A DNA stretch of 64,000 nt. Origin: Synaphobranchus kaupii. Its lineage: Eukaryota > Chordata > Actinopteri > Anguilliformes > Synaphobranchidae. The position numbers and the translations under genes were made by a program. The stretch lies in assembly GCA_029718625.1 (NCBI GenBank), contig CM056383.1:66712849-66776848 (forward strand), written 5' to 3'. Each line of letters starts with the position of its first letter. The stretch's first letter is position 1. The notes below the pieces were generated by a model, which made no database searches, was not told the DNA's origin, and saw nothing but the letters and a program-made list of their open reading frames with translations. Shown piece by piece: positions 58,099-64,000 of the stretch.

Positions 58099-59645
58099 TA
58101 TATATCCCATTTATTTTTGAAAATATTTTATTTCCAAAAATATCATTTCATGATTAACATTTTCACTTCCACTTACCGTGTTTACACATAGCTCCACCCC
58201 AGAAATGAGGGCGTTAACACGATCTGGTCCTGGAGGGTCGGCTCCTTCCTGAAGATCAAAACACAGCCATCTGTCACTCTTTTCAGACCACCAATGAAAA
58301 ATGTCACTTTGAGGGTGGGACTTTTCTAGCCTTTTACATTTTAGTGATAATATATATACACGCACGCATAAGTATAAAAACACACAAACACATACTGTAT
58401 ATATTTTAATTTTTTAATTTTTTAATTTGATTAGAAATAAACGGCCATTTTGTTGTACATATTATGATAATTTGTCTGGAAAAGGAATTGGCCATTTTAT
58501 TTGCCATGATTCACACATGCCATAAACACACCTGCCCACTTTCTTAAGGGATGACTGTACCCATTTGAAGCAACAGAACCGAACAGCTGCCCCTATGAAC
58601 AAAACAAACACAAACTGTTTGTGAAGATGTTAAGGGTACCAATAGTTAGCTTTAAAAATGCAACCCAGGTAAAGTGTTTGGTTGGACGTTTCAAGCGTTC
58701 ATAAATCAGACTCACAATGGCCGTTTATTTGGTGTATGCTTGATACTTCTAAAAACAAATATAAAAACTTTCTCTGGGCTCCATGCTCTAATGCTTAGCA
58801 CATTTTGTAGAGAATTTAATATTAAATATGATAGATGTGTGCAAAGTACCCATATAAATATCCTGACCAGGGGTGGTCAGGCTCCAGGCCTGGAGGGCCG
58901 CAGTGTCTGCTGATTTTTGTTGCGTCTGCACTTAAGTGATAAAAGTAAGCCAGGTTAAAGAGTACATAGACCATGTTTCCAAGGCCTAAATTGGCAGCTG
59001 ATTAAAAGAAAATCACATAATCCTAGTGACACTACAGCCCATGTCAGATACATGGCCATGGTAAGTTTGGACCACGGATCTGACATGGTAGAAAGAGAAA
59101 AACACAACAACATGGATATCACTCTTTTTTACTTCCTCTGTTGGTAAACTACTCTTACTCCATATCTTTTTTTTTTATATACTTTTTATTTTTACATTAC
59201 ATTTATGTCTGTACATTGTCTGTGTCAGGCGAGTATGCAGTAATGTAATCTCTTTTTTAAGATAAACAATTCATCGACTTAGAATGTGACTTTGTAAATA
59301 AGTTTGAAAATAAATAAAAAAACAGAATAAGGCAAAACAAACAAACACACACACATAGAAATAATAATAATAAATAATAATAAAATAAGAGTAAAAAACA
59401 TATGATGACATTAGAGTACATGTAAAATTACATTGTGGCAGCTCAAACCCAGGTAATTGGTAGTAACAACTGGCTTTTAAAATTTTTTTTAACGTAATTT
59501 AATATTGAAAATAAAGTGTGTAATTATTAATTCATATACATGTGCATTTGTGATCATGTATAAGTACTTGTACATCTATATATACACACAGATGTATATT
59601 GAAAAACACAAAGTTATTTTTACATGCACCTATATTCTCGAACAT

Positions 59646-59648
<3 letters not shown>

Positions 59649-59702
<54 letters not shown>
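59649..59702. repeat. TA microsatellite
   Basis: An uninterrupted (TA)n run at the same place as the run near 41901. Confidence 0.95.
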
Positions 59703-59707
<5 letters not shown>

Positions 59708-59825
59708 ACCCACATATCCCTCCATATACATTTAATTATACATTTAAATATACCTTTATTAATTCATATGACTGCAATATTCAATCCATTTTCTCCATCT
59801 GTTATCAACAATGTATCTTTGATCT

Positions 59826-60356
59826 CTAATTATGCATGTTAATCTTTCCATAATATACACTTGGTTGTTCAAATATACATTTCTGTATTTTTGGTTTGCA
59901 TATTTGATGCCAATTACATGTAATTGCTTTCAATGCAGTAATTCTGAAAATTCTTGCCAAATATTTATCTTTTTCTTCTACTAGTTGTGACGGAGTCATA
60001 CCGAGAAGATAATACCTAACGTCCAGTTTGAAATTTACTTTTATTACCATCTGAATTTCCTTGTGTATTGTTTCCCAAAATAATTTTAATATCGGACAGA
60101 ACCATAACATATGAGATAGGTTGTCATGGTAATCCCCACAGTTTCTCCAGCACTTTTGGGTAATAGCATTATCATATTTTGCCTGTTGCACTGGTGTCAT
60201 AAAGCACTGGAGTTGTATCTTCCAAGAGTATTCCTGCCAAAAAAGTGAATTTGTCATTTTATGGATATTAATATTCATTTTCCTCCATTCATCATCTGAT
60301 ATATCAATTTCTATCTCCTCCTTCCATTTTTCCTTTGCTGTCTTACTCCATATCAA
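59826..60356 (-). pseudogene. L1-like LINE ORF2 C-terminus, open copy
   Basis: The best-kept copy: 176 codons open from an ATG at 60356, with SKTAKEKWKEE, the Cys-His motif CWRNCGDYHDNLSHMLWFC and a final KCIFEQPSVYYGKINMHN. It is truncated at its 5' side; there is no RT, so it is not an active LINE. Confidence 0.75.
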
Positions 60357-62027
60357 ACATAGCTCACTTATGTTGTACTAATTTGTCGATTAATGCCATG
60401 TCCAATATTATCTGTAATAAATTTCACAAATTATAATGAAAATAAAGGTAATTGATTTAAAACTGTTAAATCAATCAGTGTGTTTACTCCAAATGGATGT
60501 GGGCCTGGTGGATCACTTATCATGAACACAATGTTATACCTGACTTAGACCACCAGGCTGCACTGCTTGTCCCTGCTGTTATACTTTACTGCGTTTCAGT
60601 GTTTCTACACCAAAGCTTTGGACACAATATACAACTTTGGACACAATACACCCTCCTCATAGTCCATGCAGATGCCTGAGACCATTATATTGTTCACTTA
60701 ATCATTGACTTGTGGAGTGGGGAGTACATTTCTCTGAAGTTAAATTCTCAGTTTCTTGGGCTCTGAAGAGCAGTGATCATAATAGTCTGCTCAAATAGTT
60801 TATAAATGAAACCCATAATTAAATATTGCTGTGGATGAAATGGCTAAATTGTGAAGTCTGTATTGACCTATAGGAAGACCAGGGCTTGCTTGTCCAATGT
60901 AGAGGAAGAGGATAATTGTTAGAGAGGCCTCCCTTGTTAGAGGCTTTTGCTCCTTAGCCTGAAGATTGTAGGTTTATACCGTAACATGCTCAGGGCGGGA
61001 ATTCCCAACAATTCATTCAATGAAAGGTCACTTTCCTCTCCACAATTGTGGTACAGCGCAGATGTATCTACGTGTATTCCATAAAAATAAAAATACATTA
61101 ATATAGAACATAATATTAAATCATAGAGCAAAAGCAGAATGTTTCCCAAGCCAAGACTGTGTCAGAACTAATGCAAGCAAGCCATGGGACAAGTAATACT
61201 CTTGATGTGGTGAACCATCATCAACTTAGACTGTCTCCAGCTACTTGGAAATATTCTGACCTCAGTAAATAGAGTTAACATTTTTATAAAAGTCCCAATT
61301 TTATGTACAAGCCATTTGTGTAGGTAATATTGATGAATCTGGAAACAGAAATTAAAACTCGCTTCAGAAACGAATCAAAATTCTACATTATAGCTCTTTT
61401 AAAAAAACAGCACCTCTGCTTTCCTTACTGTCTACTCCAGATGGGTGCAGAACAAGGGACGATCTGTTTCAGGATTTATTTTAATTCGACCAGTTAAATG
61501 AAATTAATTTAATTATTATTTAATAATTATTATTCAGTTTGTGCAATCATGTCTTGATATGAGATTTGCATAAGCACCAGCTACAGCTGTGCACTGCAAG
61601 TATATTCTAAAGATTTTACTGTGCTCAAGTACAGGAGTGAACCAACCAAACTATCAAATTAAAAACAAAACATTTTAAGTTTTCAAAATATTTTTGAGAT
61701 CCTTTATGCCCGTGTTTTCAGAGACGTGATTATTTGTCTCAGAAAACTAGTTACAGCCATTTTGGCTTTGCCCTCCCTATAAACAGTTAAAGAAGCGTGC
61801 ACTTCAGAGGAAGCACGCAACCCGGAGTAGGGAGCGGTCATAAGGGAAATGCCTTTGTGCTTTGTGCCGGCCTCATCCTGTCTTTAGGAAAACTAGTGAA
61901 AAGAAACAGGAGAAAAACACAAGAAAGACATGTTAGTTAACATTAACTTGAAATAGTCAATACAATAAATGTTACTGGCGGTGAGAATGTGTTAATTGGA
62001 AGAGGTACATAAAAGGTATTTTCAGCC
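60357..62027. other. Spacer before gene 6
   Basis: Unit-shared sequence like 33090-34755. No gene. Confidence 0.5.
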
Positions 62028-62070
62028 ATGGGAGAAAGATTCCGTACGTCGTCACCAGATCTGGGACTTG
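62028..62070 (+). CDS. Gene 6 exon 1, gene continues past the window
   Basis: ATG in gccATGG, 14 codons (MGERFRTSS...) plus one base, donor GTAAGT. The next exon is not in the window, so the intron is longer than 1.9 kb here. Confidence 0.72.
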
Positions 62071-62641
62071 GTAAGTTACAGTGTCACATATATACTCAGA
62101 TGCTGTCATTGACCTTGAAGCACTGTATCTATAAGCATTTATAACCTCTACAAGTATTTTTATTGTGTGTGAATTTATTTGTAATGTTCAAATTATTTAT
62201 GCAACTTACAGTTCACTTCTTTCCATAAATATGGAAAAGAAACTGCTTATCATGGTTTGGCAGGATACTGTCCATGGAACGAGTGGGGGGAATGTTTAAT
62301 GGCTAAGGACACATTATTTGTTCTTATTATATAAACTTTATTCAGAAATCAGAGATAAATAATATCTAAAGCAATTCAAACAAAAAAATCAGCTCCCAAA
62401 CACAATCAACCAACCAGCATTGTTAACATTGCTAACTAGTTAGTTTGCAAGTTAAATAATTGCAACAGACAGATGACTTGGCTGAAGAAAAGATGACGAC
62501 TGTGATGCGAGGAGGAAAAAAAACCAAAGGTGAAAATCAGATTTTTTATAAAAAAATATATAAAAGTGAATACAAACTCATTATTAATACTTATTGCAAC
62601 TCAATCAATATTTTTTCAATATCGATTGAAAAAAATGTGTA

Positions 62642-62770
62642 GGCGGCAGTGCAGTATAATGGTTAAAGAACTGGCCTTGTAACTGAAAGGTTGCAGGTTC
62701 GATTCCCAGGTAGGACACTGCTGTTGTACCCTTGAGCAAGGTACCTAACCTGAATCACTTCACTTTTTAA
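62642..62770 (+). repeat. tRNA-derived SINE
   Basis: Paralogous to 35369-35500, with the B box at 62696-62706. Confidence 0.75.
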
Positions 62771-63094
62771 AGTGTCAGTCCTTTTTTTCACGCTCATGTG
62801 TTTTCAAACAGAGCTTGATTGTATTCTTTAACCATTGTTTTTCTGTGCTTATAACATATACAGTTTGTTGAAAAAGTATTCAGCCCCCTTAGACTTTTTG
62901 ATATTTGCTGTGTATGAATATTTGATAAATAAATATTTAAACAGGCTTTTTTGCTGGTATTCAACATATAAATATCTACAATGTGTTCCAAATTATTTAC
63001 AAATGTAAAACAGAAAACAAGCAATTCCTTAAGTATTCAGCCCCCTTGCAAAACGTCACAATTACTTCAAAATTGCACATCATAAGTTGCGTAG

Positions 63095-64000
63095 TGTCAT
63101 GGTTAGTGGCTGTCTCCTTTTGTTTCTACCATGGTTTTCCGTTTGGCGTCGTCTGAAGCTCTATCGGATTTTTTCTTCCTCCGTTCCGGTGTTTGGATCT
63201 CTCCGGGTCATTATCTTTCATTATATGGTTTCCGTCGGCTATAAATAGAGCTTCACTTCCGCTTTCCGGTGCTTCTAGATTGTTGTGGAGTTATTACTAG
63301 AAAGCCGGTATTGGTATAGGTATAAGTCTTTAGCTTCTGTATCTCTGTTTGGTGTTATACAGAGACACAGCTATTGGTATAAGTTATAGTTTTAGAATTT
63401 CTGGTTTTCTGTCCTATCGCCCTCTATTCTTTTCTTTTTGCCTGCAGCCTGTTTATTCTTTGTTCAGCTCCTTAGCCGACTGAGCTGTAGTTACAGGCTT
63501 GCTATTTTGTTCGTTTCTTTTCAGTTTTCTCGACCTCTGATATACGCAGATCAATTAGTGCGTGAGGTTCTTTCTTTTTGTTTGTTTCTCGCTGTTTTAG
63601 CGAATTCTCGCCTCCGTTTGAGGTTGTTTTGTGTTAGCCTTGAGCTGTACCCTGGCACTATCCCTCCCAGAGGCTCATTGTATGCCTTGTCAGCTCCTGA
63701 GAGCGCTGCTATGAGGCAGTACATTGAGGAGTCCTTAGCCAATGGGTTTATCACGCCATCCACGTCACCCGCCGGTGCGGGGTTTTTTTTTGTTAAAATG
63801 AAAGACGGAGGGCTAAGACCCTGTATAGATTACCGGGGCCTCAATGCTATTACCATTAAGAACAGGTACCCTCTTCCCCTCATGAATTCCGCATTTGAGC
63901 GTTTACAGGGGGCGTCGGTTTTTAGTAAACTCGACCTACGTAGCGCATACAATCTCGTGCGCATTCGTGAGAGGGATGAGTGGAAGACCGCTTTTAACAC
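63095..64000 (+). mobile_element. gypsy element of the same insertion as the gene 3 solo LTR
   Basis: It starts TGTCATGG after cgtag (63090-63094), as at 35822, so it is the same insertion event. The LTR is cut at about 63646, where it jumps directly into a reverse transcriptase frame. The 3' end of the LTR and gag are deleted. Confidence 0.85.
63648..64000 (+). pseudogene. gypsy reverse transcriptase, partial
   Basis: About 117 open codons with typical RT motifs: [46 protein letters not shown] and [13 protein letters not shown], ending WKTAFNT at the window edge. The + strand family is different from the 15318 element. It lacks its 5' part and a start, so it is not functional here. Confidence 0.9.

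Larger units (their letters stand above)
57579..59825. other. 3' flank of gene 5 (A-type)
   Basis: It includes a MITE (57854-58098), the caggggtggtcaggctccagg module at 58867, the AT-rich 3' part of the L1-like remnant and a TA run at about 59649-59702. No gene is seen. Confidence 0.55.

Overview
The window looks like nuclear DNA of a bony fish (teleost). Genes are split by GT-AG introns, the DNA is AT-rich with CA and TA microsatellites, and it is crowded with mobile elements of kinds common in fish: an intact Tc1-like transposon, hAT elements with 8-bp target duplications, Ty3/gypsy LTR elements, a tRNA-derived SINE and L1-like LINE remnants. No species can be named from the sequence.

The backbone is a tandem array, all on the + strand, of GIMAP (AIG1-type immune GTPase) genes. 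Five copies have all coding exons in the window (ATG to stop: 1275-8601, 20083-27849, 34756-39840, 44270-49104, 52376-57578), and a sixth begins at 62028 and runs off the end. Each gene has the same four coding exons joined in phase 1: a 43-nt first exon giving 14 residues; a 669-nt exon with a complete AIG1-like domain whose nucleotide-binding motifs are destroyed (a pseudo-GTPase); a 777-804-nt exon with a second AIG1 domain that keeps a P-loop-like motif, the TWGD motif and the GIMAP conserved box, followed by a coiled coil; and a last exon with a charged coiled coil and a glycine zipper. The spliced products are about 702-719 residues. Gene 5 is broken in exon 2 and shortened in exon 4.

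Layout: gene 1 (1-8.7 kb) has two alternative first exons; its 3' flank holds a nearly pristine Tc1-like element (8.7-10.2 kb) and an L1-like remnant. Between genes 1 and 2 lie a hAT element and a 4.6-kb minus-strand Ty3/gypsy element (15.3-19.9 kb). Gene 2 (20.1-27.8 kb) carries a 2.6-kb hAT in intron 1, and its 3' flank holds a 1.75-kb LTR-like insertion and a MITE. Genes 3 and 4 (34.8-49.1 kb) are the most similar pair; intron 1 of gene 3 holds a solo LTR. Gene 5 (52.4-57.6 kb) is decayed and has the tail of another lost copy in its first intron. The start of gene 6 shares the LTR insertion of gene 3, and the window ends inside its reverse transcriptase.

The exon phases make exons 2 and 3 skippable without loss of frame, and exon 3 sequences are mosaic between copies. 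The array therefore appears to be evolving by unequal crossing-over and gene conversion. What the proteins do is inferred: most likely membrane-attached, immune-type GTPase scaffolds in which one G domain is catalytically dead.
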